This document shows positions 25,613-36,006 of a stretch of DNA of 64,000 nt, piece by piece. The position numbers and the translations under genes are program-made. The notes under the pieces were generated by a model. That model made no database searches. It had not been told where the DNA came from and worked only from the letters and a program-made list of their open reading frames with translations. The DNA lies in contig NZ_BAEG01000078.1 of the NCBI RefSeq assembly GCF_000238915.1, forward strand, positions 1 to 64,000. The letters are read 5' to 3'. Each line of letters opens with the position of its first letter. Position 1 is the first letter of the stretch. The DNA comes from Arthrobacter globiformis NBRC 12137. Lineage in GTDB: Bacteria > Actinomycetota > Actinomycetes > Actinomycetales > Micrococcaceae.

Positions 25613-26095
25613 TTAGAGCGCGGTGGTGCTGCCGCCGGCTGCAGCGATCTTTTCAGCGGCACTGGCTGAGAAGGCGTGGGCGGTGACGTCAACCTTGACG
25701 GTGATGTCGCCGGTGCCAAGCACCTTCACGGGCTGGTTCTTGCGAACAGCACCCTTTGCAACCAGGTCCTCCACGGTGACAGCGCCACCTTCCGGGAACA
25801 GCTCGTTGAGCTTATCCAGGTTCACAACCTGGAACTCAACCCGGAACGGGTTCTTGAAGCCGCGCAGCTTCGGCAGGCGCATGTGCAGCGGCAGCTGGCC
25901 GCCGGCAAAGCCAGCCTTCACCTGGTAGCGGGCCTTCGTACCCTTGGTACCGCGACCGGCGGTCTTACCCTTGGAGCCTTCACCACGACCAACACGGGTC
26001 TTGGCGGTCTTGGCACCCGGGGCGGGACGCAGGTGGTGAACCTTCAGAGCGCTCTGCTTCTCAGCAGCTGCGGTCTCGGCTTTCTTCTCTGCCAT
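25613..26095 (-). CDS. rplO: 50S ribosomal protein L15
   Basis: 160 aa. Core starts near residue 18 ([21 protein letters not shown]) after an Ala/Lys/Glu-rich N-terminus; includes [14 protein letters not shown] and the C-terminal [18 protein letters not shown]. Its start overlaps the rpmD stop (TAATG). Confidence 0.97.
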   Translation of the reverse strand: MAEKKAETAAAEKQSALKVHHLRPAPGAKTAKTRVGRGEGSKGKTAGRGTKGTKARYQVKAGFAGGQLPLHMRLPKLRGFKNPFRVEFQVVNLDKLNELFPEGGAVTVEDLVAKGAVRKNQPVKVLGTGDITVKVDVTAHAFSASAAEKIAAAGGSTTAL

Positions 26096-26301
26096 TACTT
26101 CGCCTCCTCAACATTCACGAGGTGCGGAACCGTGTTGAGCATTCCAACGGTCACGGCGTCGGCGGTGCGGACAACGGTGTGTCCGATCCGCTTCAGGCCG
26201 AGGGACCGCAGGGTGTCGCGCTGGTTCTGCTTGGCGCCAATGACGCCCTTGATCTGGGTGATCTCCAACTTGGCGTCGGAGGGAGTCAGGTTCTTCGCCA
26301 T
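26095..26301 (-). CDS. rpmD: 50S ribosomal protein L30
   Basis: 68 aa, full length; [20 protein letters not shown] and VNTVPHL-like end are standard L30. Lies 3 nt after rpsE and overlaps rplO by one base. Confidence 0.96.
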   Translation of the reverse strand: MAKNLTPSDAKLEITQIKGVIGAKQNQRDTLRSLGLKRIGHTVVRTADAVTVGMLNTVPHLVNVEEAK

Positions 26302-26304
26302 GAC

Positions 26305-27021
26305 TTAGACACCTGCCTTCTGGCTCATCAGAGCCTTCACCAGTGCCGCCGGGGCGACCTCGTCCAGCGGCAGGCCACGGCGTGCTGCCACGGCTGCCGG
26401 CTCTTCGAGGCGCTTCAGGGCATCAACGGTCGCGTGAACGATGTTGATGGCGTTGGAGGAACCGAGCGACTTGGAGAGGATGTCGTGGATACCCACGCAC
26501 TCCAGTACTGCACGGACCGGACCGCCGGCGATAACACCGGTACCGGCGGAAGCCGGACGCAGCATAACGACGCCTGCAGCGGCTTCACCCTGAACGCGGT
26601 GAGGGATGGAGTTGCCAACGCGGGGAACGCGGAAGAAGGACTTCTTGGCCTCTTCAACGCCCTTGGCGATAGCAGCGGGAACTTCCTTGGCCTTGCCGTA
26701 ACCGACGCCGACCAGACCGTTGCCGTCACCAACGACGACGAGTGCGGTGAAGCTGAAGCGACGACCACCCTTGACGACCTTGGAAACGCGGTTGATGGTA
26801 ACTACGCGCTCGATGTACTGGTTCTTCTCGGCTTCACGTCCGCCATCGCGGCCGCCACGGCCACCGCGGTCGCCGCGGCCCTGGCCACGGTCTCCACGCT
26901 CGCCGCGACGGGCGCCACCACGGCGGTCCTCGGTGGCGGGGGCAGTGGTCTCAGCAGCTGCGGCTTCGGTCGCCTTCTCTTCTGCAGACACAGTGTCCTT
27001 TTCCTTGTTTGCTTCGGTCAC
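26305..27021 (-). CDS. rpsE: 30S ribosomal protein S5 with RG-rich extension
   Basis: 238 aa, GTG start overlapping rplR by 4 nt. The S5 core begins near residue 68 ([21 protein letters not shown]) and is complete. The first ~65 residues are Glu/Ala-rich then an Arg/Gly tract ([20 protein letters not shown]) resembling RGG RNA-binding motifs. Such extensions are seen in Arthrobacter-type S5 but are absent from E. coli. Confidence 0.97.
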   Translation of the reverse strand: MTEANKEKDTVSAEEKATEAAAAETTAPATEDRRGGARRGERGDRGQGRGDRGGRGGRDGGREAEKNQYIERVVTINRVSKVVKGGRRFSFTALVVVGDGNGLVGVGYGKAKEVPAAIAKGVEEAKKSFFRVPRVGNSIPHRVQGEAAAGVVMLRPASAGTGVIAGGPVRAVLECVGIHDILSKSLGSSNAINIVHATVDALKRLEEPAAVAARRGLPLDEVAPAALVKALMSQKAGV

Positions 27022-27401
27022 AGTGACAGCCCACCTTCGCGTGCACCGTCAGCAACGGCCGCGATCCGGCCGTGGTACTTGTTACCACCACGGTCGAACA
27101 CAACAGCTTCGACGCCGGCAGCCTTGGCACGCTCGGCAACGAGCTCGCCAACGCGCTTGGCCTTGGCGGTCTTGTCACCGTCGAATGCACGAAGGTCAGC
27201 TTCCAGAGTGGACGCGCTCGCTACGGTCTGGCCAATGGTGTCATCGACAACCTGGACAAATACGTGGCGTGCGGAGCGGTTGACGACCAGGCGAGGACGT
27301 ACAGCCGTTCCGGAGATGCGCTTGCGGATACGAAGCTGGCGGCGGCTGCGCGAAGCAGACTTGCTCTTGTTCGTACGCTTCTTGTTAATGGCGATGGCCA
27401 T
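27018..27401 (-). CDS. rplR: 50S ribosomal protein L18
   Basis: 127 aa; binds 5S r[23 protein letters not shown] and [20 protein letters not shown] are canonical. Two nt downstream of rplF. Confidence 0.97.
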   Translation of the reverse strand: MAIAINKKRTNKSKSASRSRRQLRIRKRISGTAVRPRLVVNRSARHVFVQVVDDTIGQTVASASTLEADLRAFDGDKTAKAKRVGELVAERAKAAGVEAVVFDRGGNKYHGRIAAVADGAREGGLSL

Positions 27402-27403
27402 GG

Positions 27404-27940
27404 TTACTTACCAGCCTTTCCGACCTTGCGGCGGATGACTTCGCCCGCGTAGCGGATGCCCTTGCCCTTGTACGGGTCAGGCTTGCGCAGCTTGCGAATG
27501 TTGGCAGCAACCTCGCCGACCTGCTGCTTGTTGATGCCTGAGACAGAGAGCTTGGTCGGCCCCTCTACTGCAAAGGTGATGCCGGCCGGAGCGGAAACGC
27601 TGACCGGGTGGCTGTAGCCGAGAGCGAACTCAAGGTCAGATCCCTTGGCCTGAACGCGGTAACCGGTACCGACGATTTCAAGCTTCTTCTCGTAGCCTGC
27701 GGTGACGCCCTGGATCATGTTGGCGATCAGGGTGCGGGTCAGGCCGTGGAGCGAACGGGAGGCGCGCTCGTCGTTCGGGCGGGTGACGGTCAGGGTGCTG
27801 TCTTCCAGCGCAACCTCGATCGGGCTGGCCACAGTGTGGCTCAGCTCGCCCTTGGAACCCTTGACGCTGACGACAGAGCCGTCAACCTTGACCTCAACGC
27901 CGGCAGGAACGGTGATGGGGAGACGTCCAATACGTGACAT
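27404..27940 (-). CDS. rplF: 50S ribosomal protein L6
   Basis: 178 aa, two L6 repeats. [15 protein letters not shown] at the N-terminus and [20 protein letters not shown] near the C-terminus are diagnostic. Spc operon position between rpsH and rplR. Confidence 0.97.
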   Translation of the reverse strand: MSRIGRLPITVPAGVEVKVDGSVVSVKGSKGELSHTVASPIEVALEDSTLTVTRPNDERASRSLHGLTRTLIANMIQGVTAGYEKKLEIVGTGYRVQAKGSDLEFALGYSHPVSVSAPAGITFAVEGPTKLSVSGINKQQVGEVAANIRKLRKPDPYKGKGIRYAGEVIRRKVGKAGK

Positions 27941-27958
27941 TATTCTCTTCCTTTCCCG

Positions 27959-28357
27959 TTACCAGACGTAAGCGAGGACTTCGCCGCCCACGCCCTTCTT
28001 GCCGGCCTGCTTGTCAGTCAGGAGGCCGGAAGAGGTGGACAGAATTGCGATACCCAGGCCACCCAGCACGTGCGGCAGGTTGGTGGACTTCGCGTAAACG
28101 CGGAGACCCGGCTTGGAGATGCGACGGACACCAGCGATTGAACGCTCGCGGTTCGGACCGAACTTGAGGTCGATGGTCAGCTTCTTGCCGACCTCGGCGT
28201 CCTCTTCCTTCCAGCCGGCGATGAAACCTTCGGCCTTGAGGATGTCCGCAACGCGGGCCTTGAGCTTGCTGTAAGGCATAGACACGGAGTCGTGGTATGC
28301 CGAGTTTGCGTTACGCAGGCGCGTAAGCATATCTGCGACAGGATCTGTCATTGTCAT
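27959..28357 (-). CDS. rpsH: 30S ribosomal protein S8
   Basis: 132 aa. [18 protein letters not shown] at the start and [17 protein letters not shown] at the end are typical. No rpsN (S14) lies between rplE and rpsH here; the 82-nt gap holds no gene, so S14 is encoded elsewhere. Confidence 0.97.
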   Translation of the reverse strand: MTMTDPVADMLTRLRNANSAYHDSVSMPYSKLKARVADILKAEGFIAGWKEEDAEVGKKLTIDLKFGPNRERSIAGVRRISKPGLRVYAKSTNLPHVLGGLGIAILSTSSGLLTDKQAGKKGVGGEVLAYVW

Positions 28358-28439
28358 TTGGGCACTTGCCCTTCCTCGTAACGGTTTCCGCCGTTCTGTC
28401 CCCGGGGGACCAGAGCGGCCGGACCTTTTACGTAGTTAA

Positions 28440-29021
28440 TTAAGCTTCGGTTTTGAACGGGAAACCAAGCGCCTTGAGCAGCGCGCGGCCTTCGTCGTCG
28501 GTCTTGGCGGTGGTCACAACCGTGATGTCCATACCGCGGGTGCGGTCGATGGAGTCCTGGTCGATCTCGTGGAACATAACCTGCTCGGTCAGACCGAAGG
28601 TGTAGTTGCCGTTGCCATCAAACTGCTTGCCGCTCAGGCCGCGGAAGTCGCGGATACGGGGCAGAGCCAGCGTGACCAGACGGTCCACGAATTCCCACAT
28701 GCGGTCGCCACGCAGGGTTGCGTGTGCACCAATGGGCATGCCTTCGCGCAGCTTGAACTGGGCGATCGACTTGCGGGCCTTGGTGACCTGCGGCTTCTGG
28801 CCGGTGATCAGGGTGAGGTCGCGGACAGCGCCGTCGATCAGCTTGGAGTCCTTGGCGGCATCTCCAACACCCATGTTCACTACAACCTTGACCAGACGGG
28901 GAACCTGGTTCACGTTCTCGTACTTGAATTCCTCAAGAAGCGCGCTCTTGATGGAATCGGCGTACTTGGTCTTCAGACGAGGAACGATCTTCGTTGCCGG
29001 AGTCTCGAGAGTCTCAGTCAT
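28440..29021 (-). CDS. rplE: 50S ribosomal protein L5
   Basis: 193 aa; 5S rRNA and P-site tRNA contact protein. [20 protein letters not shown] and [17 protein letters not shown] are canonical. ATG overlaps the rplX stop. Confidence 0.97.
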   Translation of the reverse strand: MTETLETPATKIVPRLKTKYADSIKSALLEEFKYENVNQVPRLVKVVVNMGVGDAAKDSKLIDGAVRDLTLITGQKPQVTKARKSIAQFKLREGMPIGAHATLRGDRMWEFVDRLVTLALPRIRDFRGLSGKQFDGNGNYTFGLTEQVMFHEIDQDSIDRTRGMDITVVTTAKTDDEGRALLKALGFPFKTEA

Positions 29022-29380
29022 TAGATGTCCTTCCCGGAGCTCTTGGCCACGCGGATGCGGACGGTCTTCTTGACGCCGTCCTTCTCTACGGTGTCGAGGC
29101 GGAAACCAACGCGGGTCGGCTTCTTGGTGGACGGGTCAACGAGAGCCACGTTGGAAACGTGGATCGGAGCCTCGACAACCTCGATGCCGCCGGTCTTGGT
29201 GCCGCGCTGCGACTGGCCGACCTTGGTGTGCTTGGTTACGCGGTTGATACCCTCAACCAGCACGCGGTTGGTGTCCGGGAACACGCGCAGAACCTTGCCC
29301 TGCTTGCCACGGTCGCCGCCGCGCTCAGCCTTGGCGCCAGTGATGACCTGTACCAGGTCACCCTTCTTGATCTTAGCCAT
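29021..29380 (-). CDS. rplX: 50S ribosomal protein L24
   Basis: 119 aa with KOW motif ([40 protein letters not shown]). Assembly-initiator protein. Three nt downstream of rplN. Confidence 0.97.
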   Translation of the reverse strand: MAKIKKGDLVQVITGAKAERGGDRGKQGKVLRVFPDTNRVLVEGINRVTKHTKVGQSQRGTKTGGIEVVEAPIHVSNVALVDPSTKKPTRVGFRLDTVEKDGVKKTVRIRVAKSSGKDI

Positions 29381-29383
29381 GGA

Positions 29384-29752
29384 CTAGAGCACCTCCGGAG
29401 CCAGAGAAACGATCTTCATGAACTTCTTGTCACGGAGTTCACGACCAACCGGTCCGAAGATACGGGTACCGCGGGGGTCACCGTCGTTCTTCAGGATGAC
29501 GGCTGCGTTCTCGTCAAACTTGATGTAGGAACCATCCGCACGGCGGCGTTCCTTCTTGGTACGGACGATGACAGCCTTGACGACGTCGCCCTTCTTTACG
29601 TTGCCGCCCGGAATTGCATCCTTGACGGTTGCGACGATCACGTCGCCAATGCCTGCGTAGCGACGGCCAGATCCACCGAGAACGCGAATGGTAAGGATTT
29701 CCTTAGCACCCGTGTTGTCGGCGACCTTGAGTCGCGACTCCTGCTGAATCAC
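29384..29752 (-). CDS. rplN: 50S ribosomal protein L14
   Basis: 122 aa, GTG start ([19 protein letters not shown]), complete to the typical [12 protein letters not shown] end. First gene of the spc operon; a ~500-nt hairpin-rich gap separates it from rpsQ, implying a separate promoter. Confidence 0.97.
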   Translation of the reverse strand: MIQQESRLKVADNTGAKEILTIRVLGGSGRRYAGIGDVIVATVKDAIPGGNVKKGDVVKAVIVRTKKERRRADGSYIKFDENAAVILKNDGDPRGTRIFGPVGRELRDKKFMKIVSLAPEVL

Positions 29753-30057
29753 TATTTACTCCTTGCGTCGCGCCGGTTCTCAGACCGAAAATCTTCCTAC
29801 GGAATGAGCCTTGCGGAACGGTTGATCGGGGTGTCTCTTGACCTGACTGGATTTTGCCAGACCAGGCCTAAACGCCCGTGCCACAAACAGTTGCTTCCCA
29901 AGCCCGTGGAGGCGCAAGGGGGCACTATGCCGTGGCACGATTGTTTACGAGGTTTGCTGTCGGCGCGCAACAGGCGCCATACAAACTCAATATCCTAGCA
30001 CAGTTGGGGGCCAGCCCCATATCACAGCCGCCGGTGCTCTGCTAAACCACGACGGCG

Positions 30058-30558
30058 TCACGCACGGCAGCCTTTTGGCGCACCGCCGGTGCCGCTCCCC
30101 CGCAATCCCGGCCCGCCGCCGTCGTACGGTCCCCAAAAGAATGCCTGGCGTGACGCATTCCTGCAGCAATTTCCTGCAGGAATGCGGAAACCCCCGCTCC
30201 CAAAGGGAACGGGGGTCTCCGGTGCAGCCGCCAAAGGCGGTGCTGCGGGTGTTACTTGGCCTTTTTCGAGGATTTCCACGAGCCGCCAGTTCTTGGTGGC
30301 GGACAGGGGCCGGGTCTCGGCGATGACAACCAGGTCGCCGATGCCGGCGGTGTTCTGCTCGTCGTGTGCCTTGACCTTGGAGGTGCGGCGGATGACCTTG
30401 CCGTACAGGGCGTGCTTCACGCGGTCTTCAACCTGAACAACGATGGTCTTGTCCATCTTGTCAGAGACCACGTAGCCGCGACGCGTCTTACGGTAACCGC
30501 GCTGCTCAGCCGTAGCTGCCGTAGCAGTTTCCGTCACGTTCTCGTCCTTTTCACTCAC
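30058..30558 (-). CDS. rpsQ: 30S ribosomal protein S17, frameshifted near its C-terminus
   Basis: The open frame is 166 aa, GTG start overlapping rpmC. Residues ~18-97 are normal S17 ([31 protein letters not shown]). The coding strand then reads GAAAAAGGCCAAGTAA; removing one base of the A5-G2 run gives E-K-A-K-stop, the usual S17 ending, with TAA at 30252-30254. As written, translation continues about 68 residues through the terminator hairpins. A real +1 mutation or a homopolymer sequencing error are both possible; the functional core is intact either way. Confidence 0.9.
   Translation of the reverse strand: MSEKDENVTETATAATAEQRGYRKTRRGYVVSDKMDKTIVVQVEDRVKHALYGKVIRRTSKVKAHDEQNTAGIGDLVVIAETRPLSATKNWRLVEILEKGQVTPAAPPLAAAPETPVPFGSGGFRIPAGNCCRNASRQAFFWGPYDGGGPGLRGSGTGGAPKGCRA
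30155..30185. other. 12-bp perfect palindrome in the rpsQ-rplN gap
   Basis: GCATTCCTGCAG, a 7-nt loop, CTGCAGGAATGC. It lies downstream of the terminator hairpins of the S10 operon; no gene is supported in 29753-30057 beyond the read-through tail of rpsQ. Confidence 0.6.
30190..30246 (-). terminator. Tandem hairpins after the normal rpsQ stop
   Basis: Two GC stems on the - strand: GCAGCACCGCC with GGCGGCTGC (30224-30246), then ACCCCCGTTCCC with GGGAGCGGGGGT (30190-30216) followed by TTTCC. They look like the S10-operon terminator and are translated only because of the rpsQ frameshift. Confidence 0.6.
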
Positions 30559-30884
30559 TTGGCGTCCTCCTCGGTCTCAGCCTCGGCCGGCTTTTCAGCC
30601 TTCTTAGCTGCAGACTTCTTGGACTTCTTTTCTTCCTTGGCTTCCACAACCGGTGCGGCAACCTCGGCACGAATGCCCAGTTCGCGCTCACGGAGAACGG
30701 TGTAGATGCGAGCGATGTCCTTCTTTACCGCACGCAGACGACCGTGGTTCTCCAGCTGTCCGGTGGCGGACTGGAAACGCAGGTTGAACAGCTCTTCCTT
30801 GGACTTGCGGAGTTCTTCAACGAGACGCTCGTTGTCGAAACCGTCCAGCTGTGCGGGTGCGAGATCCTTCGACCCTACTGCCAT
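30555..30884 (-). CDS. rpmC: 50S ribosomal protein L29
   Basis: 109 aa. L29 core is residues ~10-68 ([34 protein letters not shown]), then a Lys/Ala/Glu-rich tail of about 40 residues not found in E. coli L29. Follows rplP by 2 nt. Confidence 0.96.
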   Translation of the reverse strand: MAVGSKDLAPAQLDGFDNERLVEELRKSKEELFNLRFQSATGQLENHGRLRAVKKDIARIYTVLRERELGIRAEVAAPVVEAKEEKKSKKSAAKKAEKPAEAETEEDAK

Positions 30885-30886
30885 TT

Positions 30887-31303
30887 CTACTCACCACCTT
30901 CGCGACGCACAATGCGTGCCTTCAACGGCAGCTTGTGGATTGCCAGGCGCAGGGCCTCGCGAGCTACCTCTTCATTGACACCGGAGAGTTCGAAGAGAAC
31001 CCGGCCCGGCTTGACGTTGGCGACCCACCACTCCGGCGAACCCTTACCGGAACCCATGCGGGTTTCGGCAGGCTTCTTGGTCAGCGGACGGTCCGGGTAG
31101 ATGTTGATCCAGACCTTACCGCCACGCTTGATGTGGCGGGTCATCGCGATACGGGCAGATTCGATCTGACGGTTCGTGACGTATGCCGGGCTCAGTGCCT
31201 GGATGCCGTACTCACCGAAGGAGACCTTGGTACCGCCCGTAGCAGCGCCGGAACGACCCGGGTGGTGCTGCTTACGGTGCTTGACTCGACGTGGGATAAG
31301 CAT
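30887..31303 (-). CDS. rplP: 50S ribosomal protein L16
   Basis: 138 aa. [19 protein letters not shown] and [20 protein letters not shown] are canonical; contacts A-site tRNA in the large subunit. Starts immediately after the rpsC stop. Confidence 0.97.
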   Translation of the reverse strand: MLIPRRVKHRKQHHPGRSGAATGGTKVSFGEYGIQALSPAYVTNRQIESARIAMTRHIKRGGKVWINIYPDRPLTKKPAETRMGSGKGSPEWWVANVKPGRVLFELSGVNEEVAREALRLAIHKLPLKARIVRREGGE

Positions 31304-32140
31304 TTAAGCCTGTCCTCCTTCTGCTGCCTGTGCCGGTGCTGCTGCCTCGGCTGCCGGAGCTGCAGCAGCAGGTGCTGCGTCAGCTGCCGGACGGTCGTTA
31401 CGACGGCGGCGGTCACCACGGTCAGCGCCACCCGGGCGGCCCGGACGGTCGCCGGAGCGGCCACGGGACGGAGCAGCAGCTGCCTGCTGAGCCAGTTCCT
31501 TGGAGGTGACGTCACCCTTGTAGATCCAGACCTTCACGCCGATGCGGCCGAAGGTGGTCTTGGCTTCGTAGAAGCCGTAGTCGATGTTCGCGCGGAGGGT
31601 GTGCAGGGGCACACGGCCTTCGCGGTAGAACTCCGAGCGGGACATTTCTGCGCCACCCAGACGGCCCGAGCAAGCGATACGGATACCCTTGGCACCGGCA
31701 CGCTGAGCGGACTGCATGGCCTTCTTCATCGCACGGCGGAATGCCACGCGGGAAGTCAGCTGCTCTGCAACACCCTGGGCAACAAGCTGGGCTTCCATCT
31801 CGGGGTTCTTGACCTCGAGGATGTTCAGCTGGACCTGCTTGCCGGTGAGCTTTTCGAGCTCGCCACGGATGCGGTCTGCCTCGGCGCCGCGGCGGCCGAT
31901 GACGATGCCCGGACGTGCCGTGTGGATGTCCACGCGGACACGGTCACGGGTGCGCTCGATCTCGACCTTGGCGATGCCGGCGCGCTCCATGCCCGTGGAC
32001 ATGAGCTGGCGGATACGGATGTCTTCGCGAACGAAGTCCTTGTACCGCTGGCCGGACTTGGTGCTGTCAGCGAACCAGTGCGATACGTGATCGGTGGTGA
32101 TGCCGAGTCGGAACCCGTGCGGGTTTACTTTCTGTCCCAC
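31304..32140 (-). CDS. rpsC: 30S ribosomal protein S3
   Basis: 278 aa. KH domain ([20 protein letters not shown]) and C-terminal domain are complete to about residue 212. The last ~65 residues are Arg/Gly-rich ([20 protein letters not shown]) then Ala/Pro-rich, an extension like that on S5. Directly follows rplV. Confidence 0.97.
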   Translation of the reverse strand: MGQKVNPHGFRLGITTDHVSHWFADSTKSGQRYKDFVREDIRIRQLMSTGMERAGIAKVEIERTRDRVRVDIHTARPGIVIGRRGAEADRIRGELEKLTGKQVQLNILEVKNPEMEAQLVAQGVAEQLTSRVAFRRAMKKAMQSAQRAGAKGIRIACSGRLGGAEMSRSEFYREGRVPLHTLRANIDYGFYEAKTTFGRIGVKVWIYKGDVTSKELAQQAAAAPSRGRSGDRPGRPGGADRGDRRRRNDRPAADAAPAAAAPAAEAAAPAQAAEGGQA

Positions 32141-32506
32141 TTAGCGAGCCTCCTCTTTCTCCGGGGTAGCGACTACCACGGTGATGTGGCTGGTGCGCTT
32201 CTTGATCTGAAATGCACGACCCTGAGCACGCGGCTGGAACCGCTTCATGGTCGGGCCTTCATCAACAAACGCTTCGCTGATGATGAGGTCACCTTCGTCG
32301 AACGCAACACCGTCGCGGTCCGCGAGGACCCGTGCGTTGGAGATTGCCGACTGAACTACCTTGAATACCGGCTCCGAAGCTGCCTGGGGGGCAAACTTCA
32401 GAATTGCCAGAGCCTCGTTCGCTTGCTTACCACGAACAAGGTTGACGACGCGCCGGGCCTTCATAGGCGTTACGCGGATGTGGCGCGCAATTGCCTTGGC
32501 TTCCAT
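32141..32506 (-). CDS. rplV: 50S ribosomal protein L22
   Basis: 121 aa. [20 protein letters not shown] and the beta-hairpin segment [20 protein letters not shown] that lines the exit tunnel. Standard S10 operon position. Confidence 0.97.
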   Translation of the reverse strand: MEAKAIARHIRVTPMKARRVVNLVRGKQANEALAILKFAPQAASEPVFKVVQSAISNARVLADRDGVAFDEGDLIISEAFVDEGPTMKRFQPRAQGRAFQIKKRTSHITVVVATPEKEEAR

Positions 32507-32544
32507 TGCTTTCCTTCTCTCGTCTTTGACGTAAGTGCAGGCGC

Positions 32545-32826
32545 CTAGCGGCGCTTGCCCTTACGGTCGTCCTTGACATGGCCGCGGAATGTCCGCGTGG
32601 GAGCGAATTCGCCGAGCTTGTGCCCGACCATCGACTCGGTGACAAACACCGGGATGTGCTTGCGTCCGTCGTGCACGGCGATCGTGTGCCCGAGCATGTC
32701 GGGGATGATCATCGAGCGGCGGGACCAGGTCTTGATGACGTTCTTGGTGCCCTTTTCGTTTTCCCTTGCGACCTTCACAAAGAGGTGCTGGTCAACGAAA
32801 GGACCTTTTTTCAGGCTGCGTGGCAT
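32545..32826 (-). CDS. rpsS: 30S ribosomal protein S19
   Basis: 93 aa, full length: [19 protein letters not shown] and [20 protein letters not shown]. Small-subunit head protein. Twelve nt downstream of rplB. Confidence 0.97.
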   Translation of the reverse strand: MPRSLKKGPFVDQHLFVKVARENEKGTKNVIKTWSRRSMIIPDMLGHTIAVHDGRKHIPVFVTESMVGHKLGEFAPTRTFRGHVKDDRKGKRR

Positions 32827-32838
32827 GTGTCCAGGCTC

Positions 32839-33678
32839 CTATCGCTTGTTCTTGCCAGTACGACGGCGACGAACAATAAGCTTGTCGCTCTCTTTGTTGG
32901 GGCGGCGGGTACGGCCTTCAGGCTTACCGTTCGGGTTGACCGGGTGACGACCACCGGAGGTCTTACCTTCACCACCACCGTGCGGGTGGTCAACCGGGTT
33001 CATGGCGACACCACGGACGGTCGGGCGAACGCCCTTCCACCGCATACGGCCGGCCTTGCCCCAGTTGATGTTCGACTGCTCGGCGTTGCCGACCTCGCCG
33101 ATCGTGGCGCGGCAGCGCACGTCAACGTTGCGGATTTCGCCGGAGGGCAGACGCAGCTGGGCGAAGCGGCCTTCCTTGGCGACGAGCTGAACAGAAGCAC
33201 CGGCGGAACGTGCCATCTTGGCACCGCCGCCCGGGCGCAGCTCAACCGCGTGGATAACGGTACCCACGGGGATGTTGCGCAGGGGCAGGTTGTTGCCAGG
33301 CTTGATGTCAGCGTTGGCGCCGGCTTCCACGAAGTCGCCCTGGGAGAGCTTGTTCGGGGCGATGATGTAGCGCTTGGTGCCATCAACGTAGTGCAGGAGG
33401 GCGATGCGAGCCGTGCGGTTCGGATCGTACTCGATTTCGGCAACGCGGGCGTTGACGCCGTCCTTGTCGTGGCGACGGAAGTCGATCAGACGGTACTGGC
33501 GCTTGTGTCCACCACCCTTGTGACGGGTGGTGATCTTACCGGTGTTGTTACGGCCGCCCTTTTTGGGCAGCGGACGTACCAACGACTTTTCCGGCGTCGA
33601 CCGCGTGATTTCGGTGAAGTCAGCTACGCTCGAGCCACGACGGCCCGGCGTAGTCGGCTTGTATTTACGGATTCCCAT
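32839..33678 (-). CDS. rplB: 50S ribosomal protein L2
   Basis: 279 aa. [38 protein letters not shown], and the peptidyl-transferase-associated His motif [13 protein letters not shown]. Needed for subunit association. Confidence 0.98.
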   Translation of the reverse strand: MGIRKYKPTTPGRRGSSVADFTEITRSTPEKSLVRPLPKKGGRNNTGKITTRHKGGGHKRQYRLIDFRRHDKDGVNARVAEIEYDPNRTARIALLHYVDGTKRYIIAPNKLSQGDFVEAGANADIKPGNNLPLRNIPVGTVIHAVELRPGGGAKMARSAGASVQLVAKEGRFAQLRLPSGEIRNVDVRCRATIGEVGNAEQSNINWGKAGRMRWKGVRPTVRGVAMNPVDHPHGGGEGKTSGGRHPVNPNGKPEGRTRRPNKESDKLIVRRRRTGKNKR

Positions 33679-33707
33679 AATTTATTTCCTCGTTAAAGTG
33701 GTCTCCG

Positions 33708-34013
33708 CTACGCGAGCGGACCGCCGAAGATGTCGATAGTGCCTTCTTTGAGGGTCACAATGGCACGCTTGGTGCTCTTGCGGGTACCCCATCCGAATTT
33801 GGTGCGCTTGCGCTTACCGGCACGGTTGATGGTGTTGATCGATTCGACCTTGACGGAGAAGATCTTCTCCACGGCCAGCTTGATCTCGGTCTTGTTCGAG
33901 CGGGGGTCCACCAGGAAGGTGTACTTGCCCTCGTCGATCAGGCCGTAGCTCTTTTCCGAGACGACGGGTGCAAGCACAACATCGCGCGGGTCTTTGATGG
34001 TGGCTGCGCTCAC
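33708..34013 (-). CDS. rplW: 50S ribosomal protein L23
   Basis: 101 aa; docking site for trigger factor and SRP at the tunnel exit. [20 protein letters not shown] and [20 protein letters not shown] are typical. Overlaps rplD by 4 nt. Confidence 0.97.
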   Translation of the reverse strand: MSAATIKDPRDVVLAPVVSEKSYGLIDEGKYTFLVDPRSNKTEIKLAVEKIFSVKVESINTINRAGKRKRTKFGWGTRKSTKRAIVTLKEGTIDIFGGPLA

Positions 34014-34630
34014 TTGGCATCCTCCTCGTTCTTTGCAGCCTTGTCAGCAACGAATGCTTCGTAGGCAGCCTTGGTGAAGACTACGTCGTCGGAAACGAGC
34101 ACGTCGTAGGTGTTCAGCTGGTCCACGTACAGGACGTGGACTTCGGCGAGGTTGCGCACGGAGAGTGCAGCAACGTCGTTCGCGCGCTCGATGACGACCA
34201 GCAGGTTCTTGCGCTCGGAGACTCCGCGCAGGACTGCCAGTGCTGCCTTGGAGGACGGCTTGTCGCCGGCAACCAGTTCAGAAACGACGTGGACGCGGCC
34301 GTTGCGGGCGCGGTCAGAGAGAGCGCCGCGCAGTGCAGCAGCAATCATCTTCTTGGGGGTCCGCTGGCTGTAGTCACGCGGGGTGGGCCCGTGGACAACG
34401 CCACCGCCGGTCATGTGCGGAGCACGGATCGAACCCTGACGGGCGCGGCCGGTACCCTTCTGCTTGAACGGCTTGCGGCCTGCACCGGAAACTTCGGCGC
34501 GGGTCTTGGTCTTGTGGGTACCCTGGCGAGCAGCAGCGAGCTGGGCAACGACGACCTGGTGCAGCAGCGGCACGTTGGTCTGAACGTCGAAGATCTCTGC
34601 AGGCAGGTCAACCTTGACAGTGTTAGCCAT
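34010..34630 (-). CDS. rplD: 50S ribosomal protein L4
   Basis: 206 aa. Extended loop region [20 protein letters not shown] and [19 protein letters not shown] are canonical. In E. coli L4 autoregulates the S10 operon; no matching leader is recognised here. Confidence 0.97.
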   Translation of the reverse strand: MANTVKVDLPAEIFDVQTNVPLLHQVVVAQLAAARQGTHKTKTRAEVSGAGRKPFKQKGTGRARQGSIRAPHMTGGGVVHGPTPRDYSQRTPKKMIAAALRGALSDRARNGRVHVVSELVAGDKPSSKAALAVLRGVSERKNLLVVIERANDVAALSVRNLAEVHVLYVDQLNTYDVLVSDDVVFTKAAYEAFVADKAAKNEEDAK

Positions 34631-34634
34631 TGAA

Positions 34635-35285
34635 CTAGGCTCCCTTCACGGCGGTGCGTACGAGTACGACCTGGCCGCGGGCACCGGGAACGGCGCCCTT
34701 GATCAGGAGCAGCGACTTCTCGACGTCAACCGCGTGGACCGTGAGGTTCAGCGTGGTGTGACGAACGGCGCCCATGCGGCCGGCCATTTTCATGCCCTTG
34801 AAGACGCGGCTCGGGGTGGATGCTCCACCGATAGAACCGGGCTTACGGTGGTTCTTGTGGGCACCGTGGGAAGCTCCAACGCCGTGGAAGCCGTGACGCT
34901 TCATAACACCGGCGAAGCCCTTACCCTTGGTGGTGCCAACGACGTCGATCTTCTGGCCGGCTTCGAAGAGCTCAACAGAAAGCTCCTGGCCCAGCTCGTA
35001 AGAGTCAGCATCTGCAGTGCGCAGTTCTACGACGTGGCGGCGAGGCGTGACGCCTGCCTTTTCAAAGTGACCAGCCAGCGGCTTGGTGACCTTGCGGGGA
35101 TCGATCTGGCCGTAGCCGATCTGAACGGCGACGTAGCCATCAGTCTCTGCGTTGCGCAGCTGGGTGATGACGTTCGAGTCAGCCTGGACAACAGTGACGG
35201 GGATGAGCTTGTTGTTCTCGTCCCAGACCTGGGTCATGCCGAGCTTCGTGCCCAGCAGGCCCTTTACGTTACGGGTTGCGGTCAT
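34635..35285 (-). CDS. rplC: 50S ribosomal protein L3
   Basis: 216 aa. [37 protein letters not shown] and [18 protein letters not shown] are diagnostic; forms part of the large-subunit assembly core. Seventeen nt after rpsJ. Confidence 0.97.
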   Translation of the reverse strand: MTATRNVKGLLGTKLGMTQVWDENNKLIPVTVVQADSNVITQLRNAETDGYVAVQIGYGQIDPRKVTKPLAGHFEKAGVTPRRHVVELRTADADSYELGQELSVELFEAGQKIDVVGTTKGKGFAGVMKRHGFHGVGASHGAHKNHRKPGSIGGASTPSRVFKGMKMAGRMGAVRHTTLNLTVHAVDVEKSLLLIKGAVPGARGQVVLVRTAVKGA

Positions 35286-35302
35286 AGTCTCTCAGCACCT
35301 CC

Positions 35303-35611
35303 CTACAGCTTGATTTCGATGTTCACGTCGGCCGGCAGGTCGAGACGCATGAGCGAGTCAACAGCCTTGGGCGTGGGGTCGATGATGTCGATCAGACGCT
35401 TGTGCGTGCGCATTTCAAAGTGCTCGCGGCTGTCCTTGTACTTGTGCGGAGAGCGGATAACGCAGTACACGTTCTTCTCCGTGGGCAGCGGCACGGGGCC
35501 GACTACCGTTGCGCCTGCGCGCGTGACCGTCTCAACGATCTTCCGTGCTGAAACGTCAATGACCTCGTGGTCGTATGACTTCAGCCGGATGCGGATTTTT
35601 TGTCCCGCCAT
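35303..35611 (-). CDS. rpsJ: 30S ribosomal protein S10 / NusE
   Basis: 102 aa from ATG 35611 ([19 protein letters not shown]). Also NusE in antitermination, interacting with NusG (57711-58595). First gene of the S10 operon; the 395-nt gap upstream separates it from the divergent beta-glucosidase and must contain its promoter. Confidence 0.97.
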
Positions 35612-35773
35612 GTCGCCTGACTCTCTTTCAGTAAGTGCTGCTCTGTTTACTTGCGTGTTGTATGGCTGCCGAAGCATTTGAAGTCGTAACTACCATCCGC
35701 CGCACAAGCTGAATCCGGATGAATCCGGGTTCCTCAACCTGCCGGCGCACCCGACCCCCGCGGTCGGGCGTGT

Positions 35774-35791
35774 CGCGCTTTGCAAAGCGCG
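35774..35791. other. 18-bp perfect palindrome upstream of rpsJ
   Basis: CGCGCTTTGCAAAGCGCG, in the 35612-36006 gap between divergent rpsJ and the beta-glucosidase gene. Could be an operator or leader hairpin. A GATAAT on the - strand at about 35854-35860 is the only -10-like sequence noticed, without a convincing -35. Confidence 0.5.
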
Positions 35792-36006
35792 CGAGCCCGC
35801 AGTTCCTTGGGGAATTGGGTTATGTTTGGGCTTCAGCCTGGACCCTGGCACCCGGCATTATCCGGATCGGGACGCGAAGAAGCGCTTGAACAACTCAACT
35901 AGTATGCCGGAATTTATCCGCGGAAGCGAATCGGGGCCCCTGCAGTCCCGTTTCCGCCGCCTCAAGCGTCATTGCCTCCGGCAATCATCGGTTGGATGAT
36001 GGGTAA

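Noticed and set aside
28358..28439. A missing rpsN (S14) between rplE and rpsH
   Set aside because: Only 82 nt are available and no S14 sequence is readable in any frame; many actinobacteria place it elsewhere.
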